Made by a program: the position numbers and the translations under genes. From JBEIFW01 sp044370695 (GTDB lineage Bacteria; Actinomycetota; Acidimicrobiia; Acidimicrobiales; Ilumatobacteraceae), in NCBI GenBank assembly GCA_044370695.1, contig JBILVB010000030.1:1-30449 (forward strand): a DNA stretch of 30,449 nt, in the 5' to 3' direction. Below, piece after piece: positions 14,146 to 22,992 of this stretch (its first letter is position 1; every line of letters starts with the position of its first letter). The notes below the pieces were generated by a model. That model saw only the letters and a program-made list of their open reading frames with translations, did no database searches and was not told where the DNA came from.

Positions 14146-14946
14146 ATGGGCCGAACTCGTTCCTTCAGATCACCGAACTCCCGACCCTCCAGCAGCGGTG
14201 CGGAGGTCGTCTCCGGAGCCGCCGCCGAACTCAGGGGGGTGAGCAAGACCTTCGGTTCCGGCGACCAGGCCGTGCGGGCGTTGAAGGACGTGTCGATCGG
14301 CTTCGCTCCGGGTGCGTTCACGGCGATCATGGGACCGTCGGGGTCGGGGAAGTCGACCTTGCTCAACGCGCTCGCCGGGCTCGACCGTGTCGATGCCGGC
14401 GAGGTGTTCATCGGTGGCGTCGAGATCACCGCGCTCGACGACCGTCACCTCACCAGGCTCCGGCGTCGGCGCTTGGGGTTCGTCTTCCAGAGCTTCAACC
14501 TGATGCCGGCTCTGTCGGCGCGAGAGAACATCGTCCTGCCGAGCGAACTCGACCGCCGCTCGGTCGACGAGGTCGAGCTGGAGTCGCTGGTGCGGTCGTT
14601 GGGCATCGCCGACCGACTGGAGCACCGCCCCTCGGAGCTGTCGGGCGGGCAGCAGCAGCGGGTGGCGATCGCCCGGGCGCTGTTGGGCCGTCCCGATCTG
14701 GTGGTCTGCGACGAGCCGACCGGCGCCTTGGACAGCGCTGCGGGTGCCGAGGTGCTTGCAGCGCTGCGGGCCGCCTGCGACGAACGAAATCAGACCGTCG
14801 TGATGGTGACCCACGATGCCGCCGCGGCGTGCTGCGCAGATCGGGTGCTCGTGCTCCGAGACGGACGGATCGTGGCGCAGATCGAAGCCCCGTCGCTCGA
14901 GCGCGTGACGGCCTCGCTCGCCACCGCCGGCTCGGTGACCTCGTGA
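14146..14946 (+). CDS. ABC transporter ATP-binding protein (LolD/MacB type)
   Basis: A 266-residue ATPase with Walker A GPSGSGKS (63-70), the Q-loop VFQSFNLMP, signature LSGGQQQR (165-172), Walker B LVVCDEP followed by TGALDS, and the switch His in VTHD. The FQSFNLMP and TGALDS features are typical of the LolD/MacB/FtsE class, which powers FtsX-type permeases that move lipids, peptides or antibiotics or work mechanically at the envelope. The ATG at 14146 is 7 nt after the -10 and so leaderless; longer readings would translate through the operator. The permease gene starts inside its stop (GTGA). Confidence 0.92.
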   Translation: MGRTRSFRSPNSRPSSSGAEVVSGAAAELRGVSKTFGSGDQAVRALKDVSIGFAPGAFTAIMGPSGSGKSTLLNALAGLDRVDAGEVFIGGVEITALDDRHLTRLRRRRLGFVFQSFNLMPALSARENIVLPSELDRRSVDEVELESLVRSLGIADRLEHRPSELSGGQQQRVAIARALLGRPDLVVCDEPTGALDSAAGAEVLAALRAACDERNQTVVMVTHDAAAACCADRVLVLRDGRIVAQIEAPSLERVTASLATAGSVTS

Positions 14947-17486
14947 GCGCGCAGGGCAGGTTCGTCGGGCGAGCCCTCACGCAGGTCCGCTTCGACCGCG
15001 CACGGTGGGTGGGAACTGCGCTGACCATCATGCTGTCGGTCGCCATCACCGCCACCGTCGTCGGCTTGGCGGCGACCTTGACGAGCGCCGGCGAGCGCGA
15101 GATCCGAGCAGCGCGCAACGGGGCGCACGTGGTGGTCCGTGGCCTGACGATCGCAGCCGAAGAGGGCGCGCCGGGAGAGACGTCGGTGTTGCGGACGACG
15201 CTCGGCACGGACGTGCTCGACCGGGTCGCCGCCGTCGGCGGCGTCGACGCTGCGGCGGGCGACGTCGAGCGCTTCGCTCAGCTGGTGGTCGACGGCGAGT
15301 TGTTCGTCGACGAAGACGTGTCGGCTCATGTCGGACGTGCGTGGTTCGACGACGCGGACCTCGCGCAGTTCGTGTTGGTGGACGGCCGTCCGCCGAGAGG
15401 CGGGGGCGAGATCGTCATCGATCGGGCGATGGCAACGGCGTCCGGGGTCGCGCCGGGTGACCGCGTCGGGGTCCTGTACGGAACCGGGATCATCGATGCC
15501 GACGTCGTCGGCATCGCGACCTTCGGCAGTGCTGATCGCCAGCCGGGAACGGCGACGCTGCTGTTCGACCCCGAGGTGATCGAAGAAGCAGTGGGTCAGT
15601 ACGACTCGGTCGTGGCCCGCAGCGGCTCACGCTCAGAGCAGGAACTGGCCACCGTCATCGGCGACGAACTCGGTGACGGCGTCGAGGTGCTCGCCGGGAG
15701 CGCGGCCACCGACGAGGCGGTGGAGACGTTCAACACTTCCCAACTCCTGGTGCGGGGCATCCTGCTCGGTGCAGCCGTCCTGGCCACCGTGACGGGAGCA
15801 CTCGTGGTTGCGAGCACGATCACCATCACGATCGCGCAACGGCGGCGCGATCTCGCCCTCCTGAGGCTCGTCGGGGGCGAGCGGAGGCAGGTCTTCGGTT
15901 CGGTGCTCACCGAAGTGGGCCTCGTCTCGCTCGCGAGTGTCGGGCTCGGACTCCTCCTGTCGGTGCTCGCCGCCCGGCCCACGTCGGCCGTGCTTCGGCA
16001 GGTCGGCATCGACCTCTCGGCCGATGCCGGCGCGCCGTCGGTACCGGTCCTCGCTCTGTCGGCACTCGTCGGCGTGGCTGCGTCGTTGGCTGCAGCCATC
16101 CGCCCCGCCCTCGCTGCCGCATCGACGCCGCCGGTGGAGAGCCTGCGCGGCGCCGAGGTCACCCCGGCCACCACCAGCCGTACTCGCATCGTCCTCGCCG
16201 CTGCGGGCGCCGCCGCCGGAACGCTGTTGCTCGTCGTCGCCTCGGGCATCCCTGCGACGATCGGCTTCCTGCTGCTTGCGGTGTCCGCCGTGGTGGCCGC
16301 CCCGCGACTGGTCGACGCGATCGGCGCCGCAGTCGCAGTACCCGTCGCCCGGATCGACGGCACCGGTGTCATCGGCCTCCGCCACGCCCGACGGGACCCT
16401 GCCCGGGTCGCCCGTTCGGCCGCGGGGCTCTGGCTCGGTGCGTCGCTCCTCATCGCCACGGCCGTGCTGTCCGCGTCGTTGACCGCCTCGCTCACCGATA
16501 CTGCTCGGTCGGCCGTGGCCGCCGATGTGATCGGCTCGTCTGCGGACGACGACGTCCCGACGATCGCCGCGGACACCGTGGCGCGGGTGCTCGCCGACGA
16601 GCGGATCGCCTCCGCTTCCGCCATTCGTATGACCGAGGCAGCAGCGGTCCTCGCCCCGGGTGGCGAGGTCGAGTCCATCGACATCGGCGCCGTCGACCCT
16701 GCGACGATCCTCACCGAGTACGACCTCGACATCGTCGAGGGTGACCTGCTGCGGCTCCAGTCCGGCGCAGTCGCGGTCCACGAGAGCGTCGGGCTCACCA
16801 TCGGTGACGTTCTCCCGGTGCAGTTCCCGTCGGGCACCTCGAGTGACCTGACCGTCGGCGCCGTGTTCGGCCAGCGCTTCGCCGGGTTCGGCGCACCGGA
16901 TTTCCTCGTGTCGCTCGACCTGCTGAACGCCGAGGATGGACCGGGTCTGTTCAGCGAGATCTTCGTGAGCCTGGCCGACGGCGTCGATCCCGCCGCGGCG
17001 CGCGGCGTCGTTGCGGATCTGCTCGGCCCGAGCGTGGGCATCGTGCGGGATGCGGCGGATTACGGCGACCCGGCGAGCCAGATCGGCCCGGCACGGACGC
17101 TCATCGACGGTCTCGCCTGGGTGGCGATGGTCATCGCCGTGATCGGGCTCCTCAGCGCTATCGTCCTGTCGGTGGGCAGCCGCCGACGCGAGATCTCCAT
17201 GTTCCGTGCCATCGGTGGGACGAAGCTGCAGGTCTGGTGGATGGTGACCGCCGAGACCCTCGTGGCCGGCCTACTGGCAGTGGTGCTGTCGCTCACCGTC
17301 GGCCTCGGGCTGTCGGTCGTGCTCGTCGACCTGCTCGCGGGAGACGAACCCGTCCCGTGGACGCTCCCGGGCACTCGGATCGTCACGATCGTCGGTGCGC
17401 TGATCGTGCTCGCCTGTGTCGTGGCGAGCGTCCCGGCCCGCACGGTCACCCGGCCGTCGCCGCTGCAGGGCATGAGCCGACCGTGA
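14943..17486 (+). CDS. FtsX-like ABC transporter permease, duplicated
   Basis: An 847-residue membrane protein starting at GTG 14943 in a GTGA overlap with the ATPase stop. It has one N-terminal membrane helix (WVGTALTIMLSVAITATVVG) and an extracellular domain of about 220 residues. A first FtsX domain contains ITIAQRRRDLALLRLVGGERRQV. A second copy has helix, outer domain and a final FtsX domain with SVGSRRREISMFRAIGGTKLQV. This double layout is usual in actinobacterial permeases paired with one MacB/LolD-type ATPase. The two cytoplasmic R-R-x-x-x-x-x-R-x-x-G motifs are the coupling helices. The substrate is unknown. The kinase-regulator pair in the same operon resembles antibiotic-peptide detoxification modules. 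Confidence 0.9.
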   Translation: MSAQGRFVGRALTQVRFDRARWVGTALTIMLSVAITATVVGLAATLTSAGEREIRAARNGAHVVVRGLTIAAEEGAPGETSVLRTTLGTDVLDRVAAVGGVDAAAGDVERFAQLVVDGELFVDEDVSAHVGRAWFDDADLAQFVLVDGRPPRGGGEIVIDRAMATASGVAPGDRVGVLYGTGIIDADVVGIATFGSADRQPGTATLLFDPEVIEEAVGQYDSVVARSGSRSEQELATVIGDELGDGVEVLAGSAATDEAVETFNTSQLLVRGILLGAAVLATVTGALVVASTITITIAQRRRDLALLRLVGGERRQVFGSVLTEVGLVSLASVGLGLLLSVLAARPTSAVLRQVGIDLSADAGAPSVPVLALSALVGVAASLAAAIRPALAAASTPPVESLRGAEVTPATTSRTRIVLAAAGAAAGTLLLVVASGIPATIGFLLLAVSAVVAAPRLVDAIGAAVAVPVARIDGTGVIGLRHARRDPARVARSAAGLWLGASLLIATAVLSASLTASLTDTARSAVAADVIGSSADDDVPTIAADTVARVLADERIASASAIRMTEAAAVLAPGGEVESIDIGAVDPATILTEYDLDIVEGDLLRLQSGAVAVHESVGLTIGDVLPVQFPSGTSSDLTVGAVFGQRFAGFGAPDFLVSLDLLNAEDGPGLFSEIFVSLADGVDPAAARGVVADLLGPSVGIVRDAADYGDPASQIGPARTLIDGLAWVAMVIAVIGLLSAIVLSVGSRRREISMFRAIGGTKLQVWWMVTAETLVAGLLAVVLSLTVGLGLSVVLVDLLAGDEPVPWTLPGTRIVTIVGALIVLACVVASVPARTVTRPSPLQGMSRP

Positions 17487-18703
17487 GCGTCCGGCACGTG
17501 GAGCCGGCAGCGACCGAGGTCGCTGCCGGCTCCGGGCGCGACCGTCGTGCTCGCCCGGGCCGCGTCCCGGGCCGCAGACGCACGGCAGTCAGGCTCGCCG
17601 ACATCAGGCGCGCCGACGTCGTGGTCGGCCTCGCCGTCGGCGCCCTGAGCGCACTCCAACTCGTCATCGGCGATGCAGGAGCGCCGCCGACGGCGATTGC
17701 CGCGACCGCAGTGACCGCTCTGGCGCTCGTCGCTCGACGCGCTGCACCGATCGCGGCCGCTGTGGTGTGCCTCGTTGCGTTCGCCGTCGTCGTCATCGCA
17801 ATCGACGAACCGGGCCTCGTGCAAGCAGGTCCGATGGTCGCGCTGTACGCCGTCGGCCAACGCGTCGCCCACCGCACCGCGATGCTGGTCGCCGGCGTGT
17901 GCGGCGTGGCCGCAGTTGGGCTCGTGGCATTCGACGCCGAGAGCTCGACCGACATCGTCACCGGGGTGTTGCTCGTGGTCGTGTCGATCGCCGGGGGCCA
18001 GGCGGTCGCGAGCCGGCACGCACTCGTCGTTGCGCTCGAGGACCGCGTCGATGCACTGCGGACCGCGCAGGACCTGGAGGTTGAGCGGCGGGTGCTCGAG
18101 GACCGTCTCCGGCTCGCCCACGAGCTCCACGACGTCATTGCGCACACGATCACGGTCGTGAACCTGCAATCGAGCGTTGCGCTTCGGCACGTGAAGGGCA
18201 TCGAGCCCGCCGAGACCGCACTCGGCGCCATCCGCTCGTCGAGTGCACAGGCACTCGACGAGCTCCGGACGATGGTCGGCCTGCTCCGCAACGGTGACGA
18301 GCAGGTCCCCATCGCCTCCGTGCAGTCGATCGTCGAGCTCGTCCGCTCGCTCGACAGGTCCCGTCTCGACGTCCGAGCGTCGATCGACGAGGCACGTCTC
18401 GACGGTGTGCCGCCTTCGGTGCTGCTCGCTGCGCATCGAGTGGTGCAAGAGGGACTCACGAACGTGATCCGCCACTCCGCCGCACGTCGCGCCGACGTCG
18501 CGATCGGCGTCGGCGCAGGAACACTCACCGTCGAGGTCCACGACCCGGGCCCTGCGAAGGACCACCGGACCACGGTCGGCGGGTTCGGTCTGGCCGGCGT
18601 GCGCGAGCGCATCGCCGTCTTGGGTGGGACGGTCAGCCACGGATCCGAAGACGGCGCCGGGTTTACCCTGCGCGCAGAGATCCCACTCGCCCGCCCCACA
18701 TGA
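17483..18703 (+). CDS. NarL-type sensor histidine kinase
   Basis: A 406-residue kinase beginning at GTG 17483 in a GTGA overlap. About five to six hydrophobic segments occupy residues 40-190 with almost no outside loops, as in intramembrane-sensing kinases. A HisKA_3 dimerisation helix follows with phosphoacceptor His216 in RLRLAHELHDVIAH. The HATPase domain shows QEGLTNVIRH (N box), VHDPGPA and GGFGLAGVRERI. Its lack of a sensory outer domain and its place right after an ABC permease suggest it senses through the transporter, as in Bce/Lia-like systems; this is inference. It overlaps the regulator by ATGA. Confidence 0.9.
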   Translation: MSVRHVEPAATEVAAGSGRDRRARPGRVPGRRRTAVRLADIRRADVVVGLAVGALSALQLVIGDAGAPPTAIAATAVTALALVARRAAPIAAAVVCLVAFAVVVIAIDEPGLVQAGPMVALYAVGQRVAHRTAMLVAGVCGVAAVGLVAFDAESSTDIVTGVLLVVVSIAGGQAVASRHALVVALEDRVDALRTAQDLEVERRVLEDRLRLAHELHDVIAHTITVVNLQSSVALRHVKGIEPAETALGAIRSSSAQALDELRTMVGLLRNGDEQVPIASVQSIVELVRSLDRSRLDVRASIDEARLDGVPPSVLLAAHRVVQEGLTNVIRHSAARRADVAIGVGAGTLTVEVHDPGPAKDHRTTVGGFGLAGVRERIAVLGGTVSHGSEDGAGFTLRAEIPLARPT

Positions 18704-19374
18704 ACGACCGAATCGAACCCATCCGAGTCGTGATCGCCGACGACCAGGCGTTGGTGCGCGCCGGTCTACGCCAGTTGCTCGACGATCACCACGACATCGA
18801 CGTCGTGAGCGAGGCCCGTGACGGTGCCACGGCCGTCGCGGCGGTGCTCGGGCATCGGCCCGACGTCGTTCTCATGGATCTGCGCATGCCCGGCATGGAC
18901 GGCATCGAGGCGACGCGGTCGATCACCGCCGCCGACGTGAGCACCAGGGTCCTGGTGCTCACCACCTTCGACAACGACGGGCTCGTCATCGATGCCATCC
19001 GAGCCGGCGCGAGCGGGTACGTCCTCAAGGGCATCGAACCCGACGACCTTGCCGATGCCATCCGCACCGTCGCACGCGGCGACTCGCTGGTGTCGCCTGC
19101 AGTCACGCGAGCACTCCTCGATGCGGTCGCCCGGTCCAACCGACCCGATCCTGCGAGCGCCGCACTGCTCGAACAGCTCACCGCACGTGAACGCGAGATC
19201 GTGGGCGACGTTGCGCAGGGTCTGTCGAACCTCGAGATCGCCCGGCGCCATCACCTCTCCGTCGCAACCGTCCGCACGCACGTCGGGCGGGCGATGCTCA
19301 AAGTCGGCGCCCGGGATCGCGCGCAGCTGGTGGTCCTCGCGCACCGTGCCGGCCTCCCCAGCGGTCCCGGCTGA
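18700..19374 (+). CDS. NarL/FixJ-family response regulator
   Basis: A 224-residue regulator. Its receiver domain has the acidic pair in VIADDQ, phosphoacceptor Asp60 in LMDLRMPG, the Thr switch in VLTTFDND and Lys in GYVLKG. The C-terminal LuxR-type helix-turn-helix contains LTAREREIV and SNLEIARRHHLSVATVRTHV. The ATG overlaps the kinase stop (ATGA), so the two proteins are made together. Likely targets are the inverted repeats before its own operon (14064-14095) and before the next gene (19411-19430), which share sequence and spacing. No site is visible elsewhere in the window. Confidence 0.93.
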   Translation: MNDRIEPIRVVIADDQALVRAGLRQLLDDHHDIDVVSEARDGATAVAAVLGHRPDVVLMDLRMPGMDGIEATRSITAADVSTRVLVLTTFDNDGLVIDAIRAGASGYVLKGIEPDDLADAIRTVARGDSLVSPAVTRALLDAVARSNRPDPASAALLEQLTAREREIVGDVAQGLSNLEIARRHHLSVATVRTHVGRAMLKVGARDRAQLVVLAHRAGLPSGPG

Positions 19375-19410
19375 CGCGGGTTCGACCGCCGGCGTCTGCG
19401 GTCTCGACGG

Positions 19411-19479
19411 CCTACGTCAGATGTCGTACGGCAGAGCCGTCGAGGGGCTGGCTCGGCCGACGTGAGCCGTCCGTACCGT
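19411..19479 (+). promoter_or_regulatory. Second copy of the ABC-operon operator and promoter
   Basis: CCTACGTCA-GA-TGTCGTACG (19411-19430) repeats the core of the 14064 palindrome. GCCGTCGAGGGGCTGG (19436-19451) is identical to the block at 14095, and the -10 TACCGT is at 19474-19479. Distances from palindrome centre to -10 (53.5 bp) and to ATG (66.5 bp) are the same in both promoters. Confidence 0.7.
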
Positions 19480-19486
19480 GCGCCAC

Positions 19487-21289
19487 ATGAAGCGCAACCA
19501 CCTCCCCGAACGCCGTTCGGCCCTTGGACTGCCCACCCCCCGACGGCTCGGCGCCGCGCGTCGAAGCCTCGCCGCCGGAGCCGTCGCCCTGCTGTCGCTC
19601 GGCGCCGTCGCCTGCTCGCCCGGCGGGGACGCGACCTCGGCCGAGCGGGCCGCGGCGTCGGCACCGGTCGCGCAGCAGGTCGCGATGCGAGACGGCGTCG
19701 AGCTCGCCACCTACGTGTACCTCCCGAACGGACCAGGCCCCTTCCCGACGCTGGTCCTGCGCACCCCGTACGGACTCCCCCTCACCCCCATCGGAGGCTT
19801 CCAGGACGCCGACTCGCTCGATGAGACCGGCCTCCCCGACGAGGAGGTCGGCTGGCCGCTGATCACCGCTGCCGGGTTTGCGCTCGTCGTCCAGGAGACC
19901 CGCGGGACCGAGCGGTCCGGGGGAGCGAACCCACTGCTGACGACCGAGGGTCCCGACGGGTACGACACCGTCGAGTGGGTCGCCGAGCAGTCGTGGTCCA
20001 ACGGCGAGATCGGTCTCATGGGTGACTCCGCCGCAGGTGTGGTGGCTGCACTCGCCGCGGCAGAGCGGCCACCGTCGCTCGATGCCCTCTACACCCAGAA
20101 CGCCAGCCACTCCCTGATCGACGACCTTACCTCGCCGGGCGGTGCCGTGCGGATCGAGTCGATCGTGGCCTTCGCCGGTGGGCAGGCGCTCGACCTCGGC
20201 GACGGGCACTACGACGCCCTCGGGGTCGACGAGGCCGCCTTCGAGGATCCGATCACGCGCCTCGGCGCCGATCTCGAGAACCTGATCGGAGGCGTCGAGA
20301 CACCCGTGAGCGCCGGGTGGGCACGGCTCGACGGCACTGCCCTTCCCGAGATCGCGCCGTTGCTCCCCACGCTGAAGCAGTTCCTCACCGCCGACCCAGC
20401 GCTGCGCAACCGGATGGACACCATCGGTGACATCACGGTGCCCGTGCTCGCCGTGTCGACCTGGCACGACGTGTTCGCCCGTTCGACCTTCGACGCGGCT
20501 CTCGACGCCCAGACACGCGGTGCCGACTTCCGGCTCCTGTCGATGCCCGGCTCCCACTACGAGATCGACGAGCCCGAGAACTGGCCGATCACACCGATGC
20601 TCGACTTCTTCCGCGAGACGCTCATGGACGGCGAGCGCACGCTCGACCGGTTCAACTGGCAAGCCGTCGGCTCGGACGATCTCGAGACCTCGGCAGTCTG
20701 GCCACCCACCGGCACCACCGAGCAGATCCTGCGCCTCGGCGCCAGGACCCTCGGGTCGACGGCCGGCACCGGGACCGTGACCGTGGTCGCCGACCCGACC
20801 GACCCGATCGTCACCAACGCGGGGATGTCGCTCGTGGCGCTCAGCGGGACGGGGACCAACCCGTCGCTCGCTGCGCCCGGCCGTGACGATGTCGTGTGGT
20901 TCGACTCTGCGACCCTCGACGATCGGCTCCGCCTGCGCGGTGACATCGAGCTGACCCTCGACGTCACCGCCGACGCACCCTCGGTCGACGTGTCGGCCCG
21001 GCTCCTCGCCGTCGACCGCGACGGATCGAGCCGGCTCATCCGCTCGGCGCACATCCGCAGCAGCGATGCCGTCGGCGCGTCGAGGCAGCTGGTGATCGAG
21101 TTCGGTGCGGTCGCGTTCGACGTCTCGGCCGGCTCCGTGCTCCGGCTCGAGCTCACCGGTTCGGACTTCCCGGCCTGGAGCCTCAACCCGCACACCGGCG
21201 ACAGCGACCCGCTCGCGTCCAACAGGCCGGTCGTTGCCTCGATCACCGTCGACCTCGCAACGGCGAAGCTGTCGATCACCGTCGCATGA
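19487..21289 (+). CDS. Secreted CocE/NonD-like (PepX) hydrolase lipoprotein
   Basis: A 600-residue protein. It has an arginine-rich signal sequence ending LGAVAC, so Cys43 is the likely lipid anchor, though Ala at -3 is unusual for a lipobox. The alpha/beta-hydrolase domain of the X-Pro dipeptidyl-peptidase/cocaine-esterase type follows, with VAMRDGVELATYVYLP, VVQETRGTERSGG and the nucleophile elbow GDSAAG (Ser181). Candidates for the acid and base are Asp328 (STWHDVF) and His357 (PGSHYE). The C-terminal jelly roll typical of PepX/CocE starts near residue 405. These enzymes cleave esters, amides or Pro-containing peptides. Its promoter copies that of the ABC operon, so it may degrade the compound that system detects. 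The leaderless ATG at 19487 is preferred over GTG 19478. Confidence 0.88.
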   Translation: MKRNHLPERRSALGLPTPRRLGAARRSLAAGAVALLSLGAVACSPGGDATSAERAAASAPVAQQVAMRDGVELATYVYLPNGPGPFPTLVLRTPYGLPLTPIGGFQDADSLDETGLPDEEVGWPLITAAGFALVVQETRGTERSGGANPLLTTEGPDGYDTVEWVAEQSWSNGEIGLMGDSAAGVVAALAAAERPPSLDALYTQNASHSLIDDLTSPGGAVRIESIVAFAGGQALDLGDGHYDALGVDEAAFEDPITRLGADLENLIGGVETPVSAGWARLDGTALPEIAPLLPTLKQFLTADPALRNRMDTIGDITVPVLAVSTWHDVFARSTFDAALDAQTRGADFRLLSMPGSHYEIDEPENWPITPMLDFFRETLMDGERTLDRFNWQAVGSDDLETSAVWPPTGTTEQILRLGARTLGSTAGTGTVTVVADPTDPIVTNAGMSLVALSGTGTNPSLAAPGRDDVVWFDSATLDDRLRLRGDIELTLDVTADAPSVDVSARLLAVDRDGSSRLIRSAHIRSSDAVGASRQLVIEFGAVAFDVSAGSVLRLELTGSDFPAWSLNPHTGDSDPLASNRPVVASITVDLATAKLSITVA

Positions 21290-21318
21290 CGCGGCGCTGA
21301 CCACGTTCGGATCGGGCG

Positions 21319-21360
21319 CAGTGGCGATGAGGACGGCGTCCGCGCCCCGCATCGCCACTG
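21319..21360 (+). terminator. Terminator hairpin after the PepX-like hydrolase
   Basis: CAGTGGCGATG (21319-21329) and CATCGCCACTG (21350-21360) are perfect 11-bp complements around a 20-nt loop that holds a small GGAC-GGC-GTCC hairpin. It begins 30 nt after the stop. No T-run follows. Confidence 0.6.
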
Positions 21361-21598
21361 TCGCGCGGCGTTTCCTGATCCCTTCAGAGGACGACACGGC
21401 GCACCACACCGCCGAGTCCCACCGCCACCCCCCGGGACCACAACCGCACGTCGAGCCCGCCAATGCCTCCGGATTCCGTGTGCGCACGGATGCGGACACC
21501 GGCATCGGGCGCGACGAGCGGGACCGCGCCATCACCGTCGTGACCGCTGCGGACCGCCAGATCGTCGCCGCCCTGCCCTGGCTCGCCGGTGACGCCCG

Positions 21599-22105
21599 CT
21601 ACACCGACACCCGCGCCGTGCTGCTCGCGGGCACGGCTGCACGAGACACGGCTGCACGAGACACGGGTGCACGAGAGAGGAGTCCCATGGCCCCATCGTC
21701 GACGCCGAAGCGGTTCAGATCATCCGTGCGCGCACGGATCTTCGCCGGCAGCAGGCACGGCGAGCACGGCGGCGCGGACGAGGCCCCTTGGGACCCGCGC
21801 GCCGTCATCCCGGCGACGGCGGCGTGGACGAGCACCTCGAGGTGGTCGGGCAGCACGAACGCGATCGAGAACGCGGCCCGCACGGGGCGGGTGAGCCGCA
21901 CCGTCAGCGACACCCCGGCCTCGGTCACGGCCGCGCTGGTGGCCACGTCCCCGATGCCCTCGACCGAGTACACCCGCGCCAGGTCGGCGACATCGGGGCG
22001 GCCGGCGACGTCGAGCACCACGGTCGGGTACGCGCTGCCGTCGTCGCCGAACGTGATGCCGGCCTCGAGCACGGCGATGGCGGCGTGTGCCGGTGACGCG
22101 CCCAC
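21599..22105 (-). CDS. Hypothetical protein, possibly a remnant
   Basis: A 168-codon reading from a GTG at 22105. The first 110 residues look genuinely coding: almost every third base is G or C, and the sequence alternates strands and acidic turns, for example ITFGDDGSAYPTVVLDVAG and VTEAGVSLTVRLTRPV. No family was recognised. The last 50 residues are low-complexity and include SRAAV repeats made by the tandem repeat at 21633-21677, so the true C-terminus may have been lost. No ribosome site or -10 box supports the start. It is separated from the next minus-strand gene by a weak hairpin. Confidence 0.35.
   Translation of the reverse strand: MGASPAHAAIAVLEAGITFGDDGSAYPTVVLDVAGRPDVADLARVYSVEGIGDVATSAAVTEAGVSLTVRLTRPVRAAFSIAFVLPDHLEVLVHAAVAGMTARGSQGASSAPPCSPCLLPAKIRARTDDLNRFGVDDGAMGLLSRAPVSRAAVSRAAVPASSTARVSV
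21633..21677. repeat. Three tandem copies of a 15-bp unit
   Basis: ACGGCTGCACGAGAC occurs twice exactly (21633-21647, 21648-21662) and once with two changes (21663-21677). The unit length is a multiple of three, so it leaves any reading frame intact. Confidence 0.85.
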
Positions 22106-22184
22106 CGGCCGGGGTTTCGTGAGGCCTGAGCCCGTCGGTCGCCTTCGGCGGGTGCGCGCCTTCGGGCGAGGTCGTGGCCGACGC

Positions 22185-22200
22185 GGGGCGATGGGGCCCC
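22185..22200 (-). terminator. Weak hairpin after the lipoprotein gene
   Basis: GGGGC-N6-GCCCC, a 5-bp all-GC stem, 12 nt beyond the lipoprotein stop. There is no T-run, and it could be chance in this composition. Confidence 0.3.
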
Positions 22201-22212
22201 GGGAGAGGTCCG

Positions 22213-22911
22213 TCAGACCGGCGTCACGTGGGCGACCGCGGCCGCCACGAGCTTCGCGAACTCGGCGTCGCTGATCTTCGGCGAGGCGTCGGTGGACACC
22301 ACCTCGGTCAAGGAGACCTCGACCAGCACGCCCCCCACGCGCACCATGGCCGAGCGGACGAACCACACCACGTCGGCGGTCGGTGTCGCGACCCCCTTCA
22401 CCTGCCGGGCCAGCCGCTGGTCGCCGAGTTCGGGAACGGCGACGGGGCCGAGGTCTCGATAGGAACTCCCGTCGGGAAGCGTCGAGGTGGTCGGGCAGCT
22501 CTGCCAGGCATCGAAGAGCACCCGCACGTCGGCGGCCAGCTGGGTCGGTTCGCCTGCGGCCAGGAACTCCATCACGTGGAGGTACGACCCGTCGACCGGC
22601 TCGAACTGGACGCCGGTCTTGGCGCGGAGCCGTTGCACGACGGCCGGGTCGAGCGAGGGGTTACAGGGCACCTGGACCGAATCGGCGATGTCGGCGTCGT
22701 TGATCGGCTCGCCCGCCTTCCAAAAGCTGCCCACGTCGTCGAGCGTGAGCCGCATCGCGTCGAGCTTGTCCAGCGAGACGGCGGTGGCGGGCACGGTGGT
22801 AGCGGGCACGGCGGTGGCGGGGGTCGTCGAGGGTGCCCCTGCGCCACCGTCACCACAGGCGATCAGTACCGGCGCGACCACCGTCACCGCCGCAAGAACC
22901 AGCGCGCGCAT
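22213..22911 (-). CDS. Lipoprotein of unknown function
   Basis: A 232-residue lipoprotein. Its signal ends VLIAC (Cys19), followed by a Thr/Ala/Pro-rich linker with repeated PATTV/PATAV units (about residues 28-46) and a globular outer domain with three cysteines at most. The domain shape (RLTLDDVGSFW near its start, DVVWFVRSAMVRVGGVLVEVSLTEV near its end) recalls PknH-type sensor domains of actinobacteria, but the likeness is loose. GGAGGAGG lies 4 nt before the ATG at 22911; an adjacent GTG at 22914 is less well placed. A deletion remnant of a paralogue lies at 9329-9407, so the family exists in more than one copy here. Confidence 0.75.
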   Translation of the reverse strand: MRALVLAAVTVVAPVLIACGDGGAGAPSTTPATAVPATTVPATAVSLDKLDAMRLTLDDVGSFWKAGEPINDADIADSVQVPCNPSLDPAVVQRLRAKTGVQFEPVDGSYLHVMEFLAAGEPTQLAADVRVLFDAWQSCPTTSTLPDGSSYRDLGPVAVPELGDQRLARQVKGVATPTADVVWFVRSAMVRVGGVLVEVSLTEVVSTDASPKISDAEFAKLVAAAVAHVTPV

Positions 22912-22992
22912 CACGCCTCCTCCAAGGATCGAACGTCACTGTCGACGACCGTCCCCCAGCCGGGCCAGAGCACAAGGTCCCCGGCTGCCTCC

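Larger units (their letters stand above)
21361..22184. other. Stretch without a confident gene
   Basis: About 820 bases with conflicting open frames. On the plus strand about 21470-21680 reads with good G/C third positions (for example DRAITVVTAADRQIVAALPW) but has no promoter, no clear start and no family likeness. On the minus strand 21790-22100 also reads like coding DNA and is listed separately. Possibly two decayed gene pieces facing each other across the tandem repeat. Confidence 0.4.

Noticed and set aside
13752..14942. 1244-codon open frame that would extend the permease upstream
   Set aside because: The extra 397 codons are antisense or out of frame to the rhodanese gene and the ATPase, pass through the operators, and have no membrane or domain features. 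The GTGA overlap at 14943 fits an operon start.
19412..21535. 707-codon open frame on the minus strand
   Set aside because: Antisense to the regulator's downstream promoter and the PepX-like hydrolase. Its product is Arg/Gly/Asp-rich without motifs, a typical shadow in GC-rich DNA.
21327..22274. Plus-strand reading starting at ATG 21327
   Set aside because: The ATG lies in the arm of the terminator hairpin, there is no promoter or ribosome site, and the second half is antisense to better coding on the minus strand.
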